NCBI GenBank assembly: GCA_008330645.1
Contig: VLTN01000004.1
Span: 496,001-560,000 of the forward strand
Source of the DNA: Cafeteria roenbergensis
Lineage: Eukaryota > Sar > Bigyra > Bicosoecida > Cafeteriaceae
Direction of reading: 5' to 3'
DNA length: 64,000 nt
Of the stretch, positions 39,104-49,246 are shown in pieces. The notes under the pieces are model-generated. The model was not told the origin of the DNA and searched no databases. It saw only the letters and a list, made by a program, of their open reading frames with translations. How positions within the stretch are numbered: position 1 is the first letter of the stretch; each line of letters opens with the position of its first letter. The position numbers were made by a program, and so were the translations under genes.

Positions 39104-41336
39104 GTTCCCGCGCTTCGCGCGCGAGCCGCTTTCGGCGCTGTGCCACGCCAAAGGCTGAAACAAAGGCGCCAGAGTGCGCGCACCCACCGGGTGACTCCAC
39201 TGCGGAAGAGAACTCTGCCCAGACGTCGGCGTCGGGGCTCTCCGCCATTGTGGCCTTGTCGCCGATGCCGCCCTCCATGTTGATGTCGCCGGTCATGACC
39301 ACGACGTCGCCGGCAGACGCGCTCAGGCCGTGCCCGCTTGCGAACCTGAGCACTTGCTCCTTGAAGTACTTGGCCTGCTTGAGACGAGCAGCGCGCGTGA
39401 AGTTGAGCTGCTTGGTCGAGCCGCGGACGGGCACGAAGAGCAGGTGCATCACGGCGCAGCAAATGCGGTAGGACGCGCCCGTGCTGGACGTGGCCTGCAG
39501 CACAGCCACCGCGCACACAGCGCGTCTGTCGGGGTCGATGAGGCGCGTGGTCGGGTGCAGTCCGCTTGGCGACGGCTCGACCAGCTTGAGCGCCGGCCGC
39601 CCCTCGCGAAGGGCCACCTCCTCCCGCTTGACGAACATGACCACCTGGTCCACCGCCTCTGGGCGACTTGCCTCCGCGATGACCCGGTAGGAAGCCTGCA
39701 TCGCAGGCCGGAGGCCCGAGTGCTGGAGCGTGGAGTCGCGCCAGAGCTCCTGGAGGCAGACGATGTCAGGGCTTGCGGCGGCAATCACGCGCGCCTGCAG
39801 CTGTGCGCGGGGCAGCCAGACCTCGGGCCCGCCCGCAAACTCCTTGTCCGTGCTGCGAGCCGCCCGAAACTTTGGGGGCGCCAGCAAGTTGTAGGTGAGT
39901 ACGCGCACAGCGTCGGGCTCTGGCTCGCGCACCAGCTGGTTGGCAGCAAGGCTGCGGCGTACTTGCAGCACCCCTCGGTGGCTGGCAGCTGTGGCCAGGC
40001 TGGCAATGTGGCGAGCGGCGCGAGAGGCCGCGGGGTCGCACCGACCCCCCTCCTGCGACCCAGCGGCTTCCAGCGCTGACGAGGACGACGACGAGCCAGA
40101 CTGCAGCCGAGGCGACGCCTTGGGCGCGTCCCGGGCCAGGAGAGCAGGGTCGCTGCTCCGCGCTGCCTGATGAAGAGCGGCGAGGGGCAACGCGACGAGG
40201 CTGCTGGGGCCGTGCGAGCCGATGGCAACGGCCTCTTCGCCGTGGCGCCCGTCGCGCAGCACAAGCTCGAAGCGGTCCCGCATCGAGGAGGTCATGGGGT
40301 TGGCCTGGCGAGCCTTGACAACGGCTGCCTTGATGACGTCAGCGACGGAGTGCTCCTCGGGCAGGCAGCGCACCGTCACGGTGCACGTCCCTGAAACCGG
40401 CAGCGGTTCCGCCGCCCCACCGCTGCGGGAGGGCCCGTCCTCTCGGAGGACGGCCATCGCTTGCATGGGCACAAGAACGTTGATGTGCCAGGCGCGCGAG
40501 TCTCTGCGGGCGCCGGCACACCAAGCACGAAGCACCGCCCCCCCCGCCGAGCTCGAGAAGCCAGCTTCGCCCCCACCAGCCCCAAACGACGAGGTGCCTG
40601 CGCCTGAACCGCCGGCGCCGGCGTTGGAGGAAAACGGAGCCGGGTGCGCACCGGAGGCGCCTGCTGACGAGATTGACGTGCTCTGCAGCGCAGCCGACGC
40701 CGCCTCAAACGCAACGTCAGCGCGGGCCGCTCCTCCCGTGGCCATCCAGTCCGCCATCATGGCCGCCTCCGAGTCTGCAACGTGCGCCGCGCCGTAGGAG
40801 GAGAGCACGGACGCCGCCCCAACGCCGGCACCGAGGGCAAGCGGCGCCGCTGGCGCTCGCCCGGCCAGCTCCCGCCCCGCCGCTGGCCCCAGAGCCAGGG
40901 CGCCGCGCGCCGCCGCGGGGTTGAGGCCCATTCCGAATTCAGGCGCAGGTCGCGCATTGCCCGCGGAGGCGGTGGACGCCAGTCCGAAGGCGTCGCTCGC
41001 CACGCCCGACGACACGAAGGCAAGCGGCTCCGCCGCCCCGCCGAGCGCTGCGGCTGGGCGCCCCCAGTCCTGCAGACGAGCGTCCATCGCCAGCGAGGCT
41101 GCCCCGACCCCGCGTGAGCCGCTGGCGCGGTGAAGCATAGCGTTTTGACCTCCATGGGCCTCGCTGATGGGCCGCCCTGCCCAGTCGAGGCCGCGGGCGC
41201 CGGCCCGCGGGTGGAGGGGCTCCCTGGCTTCCTCGTCGAAAGCGCGGCCAGCCAGCGCGGCCTGGGCCGTCCCCACCGCCTCGGCGGACGCCGGCACCAC
41301 CAGAAAAGTCCGACTCGCGTCTTGGGCCCACGCCAT
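38721..41336 (-). CDS. endonuclease/exonuclease/phosphatase (EEP) family protein
   Basis: Read from the ATG at 41336, 871 aa, ending at 38721; the frame remains open further upstream but that part is low-complexity. The C-terminal ~400 residues are an EEP domain: VLTYNLLAPPKF (about aa 480), DIVCLQELW with the catalytic Glu (about aa 527), VVMTGDINMEGG with Asp (about aa 684), RGADYIML, and the final SDHRPVVADI with the catalytic Asp-His (about aa 858). This family includes CCR4/nocturnin deadenylases, inositol phosphatases and sphingomyelinases; the substrate is not clear, and no CCR4 LRR is present. A middle segment (about aa 295-400: INVLVPMQAM, CTVTVRCLPEEHSV) may be a ubiquitin- or PB1-like fold. 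The first 280 residues are Ala/Gly-rich, and an Ala run from a GCC repeat interrupts the EEP domain. Confidence 0.85.
39067..39098. repeat. trinucleotide (GCC)n run in the EEP gene
   Basis: An uninterrupted CCGCCG run encodes poly-Ala on the minus strand within a variable loop of the EEP domain. Confidence 0.9.
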
Positions 41337-41688
41337 GATGCAGTGCGAGACCCTACGCTCAATCTGGTCGCCGCGGCGCGTGGTTGCGGGTTCGTGCGGG
41401 CCCTTGCTCGCACGCGAGGGCAAGCGCGTGGCCGCGCGCTGGCACAGAATCCGCTTGGTGCGCCTCGCGCCCGCGGGCGGCGCCCGATGGCTCTGCTGCA
41501 GCGTGGGCAGAGCCGCGGCCGCGCGAAACGCTCGATCGACCAAGGGCCGGCGATGACGTCGGCAGCGTTGGTCCGCGATTCGAGAGAACGCTCGGACGCG
41601 CCCCGGCACTTGACGTTCGTCCGAGGGTGCTGGTCTCGTCCCCCCTCCCCGCCGTCTCCCCCGCCGCTCTACGAAGCAGCCGTTCGCC
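41337..41688. promoter_or_regulatory. divergent upstream region, EEP gene / bZIP gene
   Basis: 352 bp between start codons, presumably both promoters. A pyrimidine-rich stretch (41636-41670) precedes the bZIP start. No known element recognised. Confidence 0.4.
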
Positions 41689-42966
41689 ATGAGCTCCCGC
41701 CGCTCCACCCGAATCGCCGTGCGCGGCCCCTCGTCCTCGGACTTCGCCGACGGCGAGTCCTCCGACTCCGGCCCCTCAGGCCGCTCTCGCGCGCGCCAGA
41801 GCGCAATCTCGGACGATGCCCTGGCAACCCTTTCTGCTCGCGGGAACGTGGCGGCCAGCCGCATGGCCCGCAACCGCGAGAGCGCGAGGAAGTCGCGCGC
41901 AGGCTTCTCTCAGCGCATGGCCACACTCCAGGCCGAACACCAGCAGCTGGAGGAAAGGTGAGCCCCGCCACGCCCCGGGGCGCTGGAAGCGCGCCGCATG
42001 TGTGTCCGACGGGGGGTGGTGGTGGTGATGATGGCGCTTGGGTGGGCGCGCCCCGCGCGCTTAGGCCGGTCTGGCGCGGGCTCGTGCGTGCGCCTTTTCC
42101 GGAGCGGCAACCGCGTTTGCGCAACGTGGACGGTTGCCCCTGCGCCGCCGCTGCCGGGCGCGCCACTCCGAGCGAGCGCCCTCGCCCGCGCTGCCCGCTG
42201 CCTGCCCCCCCCCCCCCCCCCCCTGCTCCCATGCCCGTCCCCGTTCTCGTGCTCGTCGGCTTGCCAGCCTCCCTTGCCCTGTTCGCCCCCATCGCGTGTG
42301 GCCCGCAGCCTCTCCGTCACGTTCGCTCGCGTCTCTGCCGAACTTGGCGAGGACCGCGCCCAGCTCGCCGCCTCCCGCGCGGCCGAGGCTGCCCGCGCCA
42401 GCTTTGTGGACGACATCCCCCCCAAGCGGGCGTCTGGGTCGCGGACCTCCATCACTGACGAGGAGCTTCGCCGGCGCGCCGCTGCCGGCGACGTGAGCGC
42501 CGAGCGTATGCTCAGCAACCGGGAGTCGGCGCGTGAATCTCGCCGGCGCAAGTGGGAGTCGTGGAACTCGCAGCGCTTGCGCACCGAACAGGTGCGCGCC
42601 TCCCTTCGCGCCCTCCAGGCCCTATGCGGCAGCTCCTCCTCCCCGTCCACGGTGGTTCGCTCTCCCGGGTCCCCGCTCCGTGACGGCCTCCCGTCTTCTC
42701 GCGACTCCGTCGCATCCGTCAGCACCTCCGGACCCGCCTCGGTCGCAGGCACCGAGGACCGCTTCGGAGACCCCGGATCGGCCCGCCTGGCCGCACTGCA
42801 CGGCGCCGTCGAGGCTGCCCGCAGCGCCTCCTCGGCCGCCCCAGCGCTCCCCATCGCGCCCTTTCCCTCCGCTGCAACCGCCGAGCCGGTCGCCGGAGCG
42901 GCTACTCCTTCCCAGTTCGCATTGATCGTGACCCCATCTGACTCGGCCGAAGTCGATGGCGCGTGA
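41689..42966 (+). CDS. bZIP-type protein with two basic regions
   Basis: Exon 1 is 41689-41957 and exon 2 is 42309-42966 (TGA), intron 351 nt, GTGAGC donor, CCCGCAG acceptor, phase 2, giving 308 aa. Basic region 1 is NRESARKSR (N62) with the exact N-x7-R bZIP signature; nine residues later a Leu begins a heptad (ATLQAEHQQLEE), and the helix continues across the splice (VSAELGEDRAQL), though the heptad weakens to two clear Leu. Basic region 2 is NRESARESRRRK (N160), again N-x7-R, but without a regular zipper after it (Gln and Val at the heptad sites). bZIP factors bind DNA as dimers in the nucleus. The C-terminus is Ser/Pro/Ala-rich and could be an activation domain. Target genes cannot be told. 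Confidence 0.82.
42205..42223. repeat. homopolymer C19 in the bZIP intron
   Basis: Nineteen consecutive C, about 85 bp before the acceptor of the bZIP intron, acting as an unusually C-pure pyrimidine tract. Confidence 0.85.
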
Positions 42967-44362
42967 TCCCGTTTGAATGACCCGGTTTCCTTGACCTTCA
43001 CCTGCGCTGACGCGCAACCTCCGCCCCGCCCCCTCTAGGCCCCTTCTCCTCCCGATATCGCCCCTGCTCTGCTCCGGTTGCGATTCCCACTTGGCTGGCC
43101 GTTGCTGCGCCCTCCGGCGCAATTGCTCTGCTTCTGATGCCGCTTCTCTCGAGGCTTGCTGCGCCGCAACAGCTTGGCTGCGCCCGCTCCCGCCCGCGCA
43201 CCCGCCTGACCGATTGTGCTCCAGGGAGGACATGTATCCCCTCCCTGGTTTTTATTTGTTCCTTGCGCAGCCCAGCCACCCTCGCGACGCTGCCGCGCCT
43301 CTGCGCCCCAGTGGCGCCGCCGAGAGTGTCGCTGTGCCCCCGATGGTCGGGCTGGTCCTGTCCGGTCTGCGCCTCCCTTCCCAGGGCAAAGCTCGGCGTT
43401 TTGCGCTCAGCTCTGCATTTTCTGTGCCTTCCCTGTGCTGCGCCGCCGTGCTCGTCGGCGCTGCTTGGGTCCTGCGGGGCGGGGGGGGGGCTGTCAGGGC
43501 AACAGCATGTGCGGTTCCTGGTGTGTGGGGGTCAGCGCCGGAGAGGCCGGGCGCCTGGGTCGGCGCGCGCGAGCAGACGTGGCCGGTTCGGATTTTAGCA
43601 ACTACCCTCCGCTTGACCGCCCTCGAGGCGCCAATTGGCTGGGGTTGCACTTTATTCCCCGAACCTGCGCGTCTTCCCGTGCCGCCGGCCTGGGGCCTCG
43701 GTTTTTTTCTTGCGCTGGCCGCTCATGCTGGTGGGTCGCCATGGCTGGCCCCGACAGACCCGCGCCCTGCTCCGGACCTTTGCAGTGGCCGACTGGCTGG
43801 CTGGTGGAGCATTGGGCTCGCACGGGCTTGCAAGGCTGTCGCCAGCGCCAGCTGCGCTGCCGCACCTCGGTGGGAAGGGGGCGCTGCCTGACAGTTGCCA
43901 CGTGCCACGGGGCCTCTCGAGCGGCGCTGTTGGGTTCGCTGTGGCGCGTTGTCGCCTGGTGTGGTTGGGCTGGCCTGCAAGGCTCGGTCGGCGGGCGCGT
44001 GGGCGTGCTCAGCGGCGTGGCCTTGCTCCAGCGGTGGCAGAATCTTGCCGTAGCGGTGTCAGCGGCAAGCATTGCGGGGGCGCTGTCTCAACGCGGGGCC
44101 TGGGTGTGGGGATCGCATGCTGCCGGTCAGTGCAAGGGTGAAGGTGGTTGTTGGCCCTCGAGTGGGGTATGCGCGGTGAAGTGTGGTGCCTGCTGCTCGA
44201 TGCAAGCAGGGACCCAAGTCAAGGGCACGGGTCGCTCCTCATTCGGGATCTCGTGATTCATTTCGGAGATGAGCGAAGCGTGCCTGTCGGTCCGAGCCTG
44301 CTTGAGCAGACTCGGCTGCGGGCGCCGCTTTGCCCTCTTTTTATTTCCCCTGTTGCCAACAG
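42967..44362. other. long region without a confident gene
   Basis: 1.4 kb, the largest such gap in the window, less GC-rich and with several T-rich stretches (43245-43262, 43698-43712, 44335-44352). It probably holds the bZIP 3' UTR and the 5' exons or introns of the gene that ends at 44921. Open frames exist on both strands but look like noise. No repeat or RNA gene recognised. Confidence 0.5.
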
Positions 44363-44921
44363 GGACTCGATCAATGCTGCTGGCGCTGGAGCGCCCGCTT
44401 CGTCTTCCGTTGCCTCCGTGGCAGCTGCCATCTCTGAGTCTGCTTTCGCCTTTTCATCGTCGCCTTGCCCGAGCCCCGTCCCCCTCGCCGACGCGTCTTC
44501 CTCCCTCTGCATGCCGTTCCTGGCTCCCATGGCGTTCCCGGTGTGCCACGCTCCCCGCGCCTCCAAGCGTGCGCGTTGCGATGAGCCTCCCATCGAGCGC
44601 GCCGACGCAGAAGCGCCGCACTTTGGCACGCGCTCCTCCTCCGCCGGCCGCACCCAGTCCGAGGGCGCGTCTTGCTCGTCGCGCGCCGCCGCGTGCGCCT
44701 CGGCTGGGCGCGCGGCCTCGTGGTCGCAGCCGGTGGTCCCTTCCTTCGGCATGGAGGCACTCGCCTTTGCGTCCCTCGGGGCGGACTCCCGCCCGGCCTC
44801 GACATTTCAGATGGAGAGCGAGGAGCTCTCTTGCTCGGCGAAGCGCATGCGTTCCGACACGCTCTGCTTCTCTGTCCCCGGCGACGACCTCGCGTGCGCC
44901 CGGGACATCGAGTACTTCTGA
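44363..44921 (+). CDS. probable terminal exon of an unrecognised gene
   Basis: The open frame ends at TGA 44919-44921. A very good acceptor (a long T/C tract, then GCCAACAG at 44355-44362) opens the exon in phase 2, so one or more upstream exons are missing from the model; they could lie in the preceding 1.4 kb. The 185 residues are Ser/Ala-rich with a basic cluster (ASKRARCDEP), then VVPSFGMEALAFASLG and an end rich in charged and hydrophobic residues (MESEELSCSAKRMRSD...). Composition is more protein-like than the surrounding frames. It might be an alternative last exon of the bZIP gene, since it is on the same strand and has the same Ser-rich character, or a separate nuclear protein. Confidence 0.4.
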
Positions 44922-45246
44922 ATGGGCTCGCGAAGGGACGCGCGCGTCCAGCCGCTGTCGCGACGTCGCCCTATTCTCGCACAGCAACAGGCAAGACGCG
45001 CGCGGCGCACCGGCTCGCGTGTGTGGGCAGTGTTTGGCGTCAGCTTGAGTGAGCGTGACTGTGTGGCAGGCATCTGCAGATTCTTGGTTTTGGCATCCGC
45101 CCCTGTTTCGCCACACGACGGCAGGGCAGGAAAGGAGAAAGCAAGCAGCTGGCGCCGCGAACCGACTGCAGAACCAGTCTCGGCTCTGCCGCGAGCCAGC
45201 CGGGCGCTCGAGCCGCACCAGCCTCCTGCGCCCGCCAAGGGGCGCC
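44922..45246. other. intergenic upstream of the SulP transporter
   Basis: 325 bp holding the 3' end of the preceding unit and the transporter's promoter and 5' UTR. Nothing recognised. Confidence 0.5.
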
Positions 45247-48066
45247 ATGGCCCCGAGCGGCCGGGCATGGTGGAGAGATATGATCCCCTCTTGCGGCGAC
45301 GTGACCAGCGGGACCCTGTTGGCGATCCTCAACACGTTCTATGCCGTGGCCTTTTCTGCGCTGCTGTTTGGCCGCGGCCTGAACGACTACACGCCCGCGG
45401 CGACCACGATGCTGCTGCTCAGCGCGTCCGTTGCAGGCCTTGTCACATCTGCAGCGTCCACATTTGCGCTGTCGTCTGCCGGGCCCGACCCGATCCTGGT
45501 GTCCGTGCTGTTCACCTCGTCTGCCGTTGTGACAGCGTACGTGACGGATCCCCGCGACGCCTTCGTGACCATCATGGCCGTGATGATGATATCGTCGGCC
45601 GCGGCATCGGTAGCGTGCCTGCTCATGGGGGCGCTGCGCCTCGGGCACTTCGTCTACGCCGTCCCCGGTCCGGTGACCGCCGGCTTTTTGGCGGGCTGCG
45701 GCTTCATCCTCTTGGACGAGAGCTTCGCGCTGATGGGGGTGGGGTCGTTCCGGCGCGCGGCCCGGGGGCTCGGCTCGAGGGTCGGGCTCCTGCCTGCGGA
45801 CATGACGGGGGCGGCGGAGCTGCAGCCAGGGTCCCAGTCCACAATCGTCATGCTCGTGGGACTGTCGCTTGCCGTGGCGCTGGCAGTCACGTCGGTGTAC
45901 GTCCCCCGCCGCTTCTCGATCATCATGCCCGCCCTCCTCGTGGGGACGGCTGCCACCGTGCACGTGGTGCTGGCGGCCGTGGGCAAGCCTGTGGCCCTCG
46001 TACCGTCGACTCCCGCGCTGCCCGGGCAGCAGCCCTGGGCCGTTGGAGCTGGGTGGATCCTCGCCACACCCGACCGGGCCGAGACGCGCGATGTGCCGGG
46101 AAGCGACGTGTTCGAGTCCCTGCGCGGCGCCTGGGCGTGGGCTAGCGGCGACTTTGGACGAGTGTCCACCTCGGCCCTCCTGCGAGAGCTTCCCCAGGCC
46201 ATCGTGGTTGTGCCCCTCGTCACCGTGGTCACGGTGCTCCTTCGCGCGGTGGGGCTGGACGTGTGGGAGGCCCAGCGCCGCCACGGCTCGCCAGAGTCGG
46301 GCTCGGCTGACAGCAAGCCAGCAGCCGAGGAGCCAGCCGCTGCCGCCGAGGCTGCTGCAGACGCCGGTAGCTCCTCTGCTGCCCCACGCGAAGCGGCAGC
46401 CGCTTCTTCTGCCGCCCCACCAGCTGCGGCAGGAGGCGCCGCCGGCGCTGAGGCCGCAGGCCACGGCGCCCTGGACGACACGCAGCCCCTCCTCGGCGCG
46501 GGGGAGCCCGGGCTGGGCAACGGCTCCGCAGGTGCGGTCCCCAAGCGGGCCGCGTTTGCGCCGCGGAAGGAGCGCATCGTCGGTCTGACCCGCTTCGACT
46601 CAGAGCTCTTCGCCGCCGGGTTCTCCTGCCTGTCCTCCGGGCTGGTGGGCGGGCCCCCAGCCTTTATCGAGTATGCAGCCACCGTGCTGAACGCCGCTGC
46701 CGGTGCGTCCGGGCGCTCCGCGAGCGTCGTGTCGGGTCTGGTCTGCCTGCTGCTGGCCTTCTCCGGCCTGGCGACGATCATGCTTCGCGCCGTGCCCGTG
46801 CCTGTGCTCGGCGGCGTCATCGCATACCTCGGCATCCATCTCGTGTGGGAGTGGGGCTGGCGCTACGCGCTGGCGGCCGGAGGCGGTGCCTCGGGGGACA
46901 TCTTCGTGGTGCTGGTCACTCTGGTCGGGACCGCGCTCGTCGGTTTTCTGCCCGGCCTCGTGGCTGGCGCCGGCCTCACCCTCATGCAGCACTGCCTGTG
47001 CAGCGCGGAGCGGGCGGCGATCCGCGAGTCGTATGCGCTGGAGGATGGCACGACTGCCACTGAGGTCGTGGTGCTCGTCGGGCAGCTCGACTTTGGCGCC
47101 GCTGCCGCCCTCGTCTGGCGCGTGCAGGAGCGCCTCGAGGGCATCCCGCGCAAGCCCGTGTCCAGCATCGCTGCGCTGTGCATGCCCGGTCGCTGGGAGC
47201 ACTTTGGAGAGGACGGCGCAGGCCACGCCGCAGACGGTGACGCAGCAGGCGCAGGCTTGGCCACGAGCGCCAGCGCGGCGGTTGGAGGGGGGGGCGGGAC
47301 CAGCACCGACGCGACGGGACTCCCAGCGGTGGGAGCGGACCCAGGGCCGAGCGCCGACGAGGCTGCAGCGGCCGCCTCGCCCGCCGCGGCGGCCGCGGCG
47401 GCGTCAGGCGACGCCGCCACCCCGAAGGAGCCCGCTTCCGCTTCGGGAACGCCCGCCAGCAAGGACCGCGCCGTGTGCCGCTGGCCGTGGCCTGCGGGAG
47501 ATGGGACGCCCGCCACCGGCGAGCCGGCCGGGACGGGGGGCGACAGCTTGCCGGTTCTGGAGTGGCTTGTGCTGGACATGCGCGGAGTGACCGGCCTTGA
47601 CCGCTCGGCAGCAGCGGCGGTGCTCAAGCTGTGCGACGTGATGCGGGCTGCGGAGCCCGCGAGGAGCGCGGCCGCATCGGAGGCAGACAGTGCCCGTGTC
47701 GAGGGGGGATCGCCGGCCGCGGGCCTGCGCAGGCGCGCCCAGGCGCAGGCTGCGGGGCCGGAGGAGGCCTCTGCGGCGCCGGGGGAGGCGGGCGCCGCGG
47801 CGCCACAGGCGCAGCGGAGGCAGACTGCTGCGGACGCGGGCCTGACGCGCATCGTCGTCGTGGGCCTGTCCCGTGGCCTGCGCGAGTTCATGGAAGGCAG
47901 CAGCGGCCACGGCGGTGACGGTGACATGTCTCGCACCGGCGGGGCAGAGGACCTGTCCCACCTGCGGCAGGCCCGGAAGCTGGGCGCGCTGCCGCTGTTC
48001 TGCAGCTCGCTCCGCGAGGCCACCGCCATTGTCATTGACGCGCAAGGCGGTCACCGCGCTCCGTAG
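45247..48066 (+). CDS. SulP/SLC26-like anion transporter with STAS domain
   Basis: From the ATG at 45247 (chosen because the membrane domain starts right after) the frame gives 939 aa, ending TAG at 48064-48066. The first 330 residues contain many hydrophobic helices in the SulP order, including AILNTFYAVAFSALLFG, GPDPILVSVLFTSSAVVTAY, FVYAVPGPVTAGFLAGCGF and later LVGGPPAFIEYAATVLNAAA, LGGVIAYLGIHLVWEW and GFLPGLVAGAGLTL. The cytosolic end is a STAS domain cut into pieces: EVVVLVGQLDFGAAAALVWR, then about 130 residues of Ala/Gly, then WLVLDMRGVTGLDRSAAAAV, another insert, and RIVVVGLSRGLREFM. A 90-residue Ala/Glu insert also splits the membrane domain. SulP proteins carry sulfate or other anions; fungal members of this branch sit on the vacuole. 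Substrate unknown. Confidence 0.85.
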   Translation: MAPSGRAWWRDMIPSCGDVTSGTLLAILNTFYAVAFSALLFGRGLNDYTPAATTMLLLSASVAGLVTSAASTFALSSAGPDPILVSVLFTSSAVVTAYVTDPRDAFVTIMAVMMISSAAASVACLLMGALRLGHFVYAVPGPVTAGFLAGCGFILLDESFALMGVGSFRRAARGLGSRVGLLPADMTGAAELQPGSQSTIVMLVGLSLAVALAVTSVYVPRRFSIIMPALLVGTAATVHVVLAAVGKPVALVPSTPALPGQQPWAVGAGWILATPDRAETRDVPGSDVFESLRGAWAWASGDFGRVSTSALLRELPQAIVVVPLVTVVTVLLRAVGLDVWEAQRRHGSPESGSADSKPAAEEPAAAAEAAADAGSSSAAPREAAAASSAAPPAAAGGAAGAEAAGHGALDDTQPLLGAGEPGLGNGSAGAVPKRAAFAPRKERIVGLTRFDSELFAAGFSCLSSGLVGGPPAFIEYAATVLNAAAGASGRSASVVSGLVCLLLAFSGLATIMLRAVPVPVLGGVIAYLGIHLVWEWGWRYALAAGGGASGDIFVVLVTLVGTALVGFLPGLVAGAGLTLMQHCLCSAERAAIRESYALEDGTTATEVVVLVGQLDFGAAAALVWRVQERLEGIPRKPVSSIAALCMPGRWEHFGEDGAGHAADGDAAGAGLATSASAAVGGGGGTSTDATGLPAVGADPGPSADEAAAAASPAAAAAAASGDAATPKEPASASGTPASKDRAVCRWPWPAGDGTPATGEPAGTGGDSLPVLEWLVLDMRGVTGLDRSAAAAVLKLCDVMRAAEPARSAAASEADSARVEGGSPAAGLRRRAQAQAAGPEEASAAPGEAGAAAPQAQRRQTAADAGLTRIVVVGLSRGLREFMEGSSGHGGDGDMSRTGGAEDLSHLRQARKLGALPLFCSSLREATAIVIDAQGGHRAP

Positions 48067-48376
48067 CCGGGCCGCGTCCCCCGAATCCCGATGTGCGCAT
48101 GCGTGTTTCGTGCTCGATGGGACTGGCAATTGTACGCGACTCAGCAGCATGCGACAGCCCGCCCGCACAAACTCGGCGCACGCCCGCCCCCCCCTCCTCC
48201 CCCCCAACCGTGCGCACTCGCAAGCAACACGCAGGCGCTGTGCGGGGCTTGCCTCGCTTCCCGAGGCGCCACCGGAGCGGCGCCGAAGCTCTCCGGGACC
48301 GCGCCGGCAGAGCCGCCGCCGCGGGCCGGCAAGCTGCGCCTCGCACGAGCGACGCCTCACATTGCCGAGGGCTACG
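48067..48376. other. intergenic between SulP and NDUFB10
   Basis: 310 bp between same-strand genes, with a C-rich stretch at 48184-48207. Probable 3' UTR plus a short promoter; nothing specific recognised. Confidence 0.55.
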
Positions 48377-49034
48377 ATGGCCAGCGAGGAGCCGTGCAAC
48401 GTGCTGGCCCGCTTCCTGAAGGACCGCCTGGACGTTGGCAAGCCCATCCAGCTGCGCGTGTCCAAGTACTTCCCTCGCGTGCCCACCTTCGAGTACAACG
48501 AGGACGGGACCGTCGACAAGGGCAGCCTCATGGGCCCGGCCAGGATCGAGGCGAAGGAGCAGCTCGTGCGCGAGAAGATGGTTGCTGTGGAGGAGACCCG
48601 CATGCTCAAGGAGGCGCTGGGACTCTGCTTCCGCCGCGAGGGCGTCAACTCGGCCGAGCATTGCAAGCCGCTGGTGGAGGCATACGCCGCCAAGCTGAGC
48701 ACCCCGCACTACGGCATGCTCAACGTGAGCGATCCCGCCTGCTGCCCAGCGCTCGAATTGGCATCGCCGCACCCCATGCTCGCGGGCAGGCCGCCGGGAG
48801 GGGGCCTGCGGCCGAGGCCAGGCGCCACTGGTGCGGCGGGCAAAAAAAAATCAGGCTCGGCCGATCGGTCAGCCTGCTCGTCCTCGCTTTCCGCCCACGC
48901 GTGCGCGCCGCCTCACTCGCCGGGCCAAGCCCCCCGCCGCCCCGCTGCAGCCTACTCGGTCTCCGTGCTCTCGCTTGTGGTGTTTGCTCCCCCCGCCCTC
49001 CTCCTCCTTTCCGCAGCCGCCGGCGTGCCGCTGA
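48377..49034 (+). CDS. NDUFB10: mitochondrial complex I subunit NDUFB10 (PDSW)
   Basis: Exon 1 is 48377-48724 (116 codons). The frame then meets a GTGAGC donor, and a strong pyrimidine tract with CCGCAG ends at 49016; joining there in phase 0 adds five codons and a TGA at 49032-49034, giving 121 aa. The core matches plant NDUFB10: EQLVREKMVAVEETRMLKE, then LCFRREGVNSAEHCKPLVEAY, with the two Cys in the C-x12-C arrangement of this subunit (WCYRVEGVNHYQKCRHLV in plants). NDUFB10 is an accessory subunit on the intermembrane-space side of the membrane arm. The N-terminal region (FLKDRLDVGKPIQLRVSK) is longer than in plants. Exon 1 is sure; the five-codon last exon is inferred only from splice signals. 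Confidence 0.82.
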
Positions 49035-49246
49035 GCGTTGCGCGTCCGACCTGTTCCTGTCCCCACCCTTCCCCCCCCTGCCGCGCCGGCCCGGTGCCGC
49101 GTGCCGCTTGCTTGAGCTGTCTCCTGCTCGCCGCCGGCCACGGTGCCGGGCCCGCTTCAATTGTGATTTCTCTCGGCCTGTGCTGCGCGCTCGCCTTGCT
49201 CTCTCACTCAGCGCGCCGCTCACTGCAAGCCTCTGCGCCGCCGCAC

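Noticed and set aside
43091-44256. Two overlapping plus-strand frames of 266 and 346 codons in the 1.4-kb gap
   Set aside because: They have no domain text, odd composition, overlap each other and cross T-rich intron-like stretches.
16060-46130. GTTCGA-type sequences suggestive of a tRNA T arm (for example near 16070 and 46110)
   Set aside because: They lie in coding exons and no cloverleaf could be formed around them.
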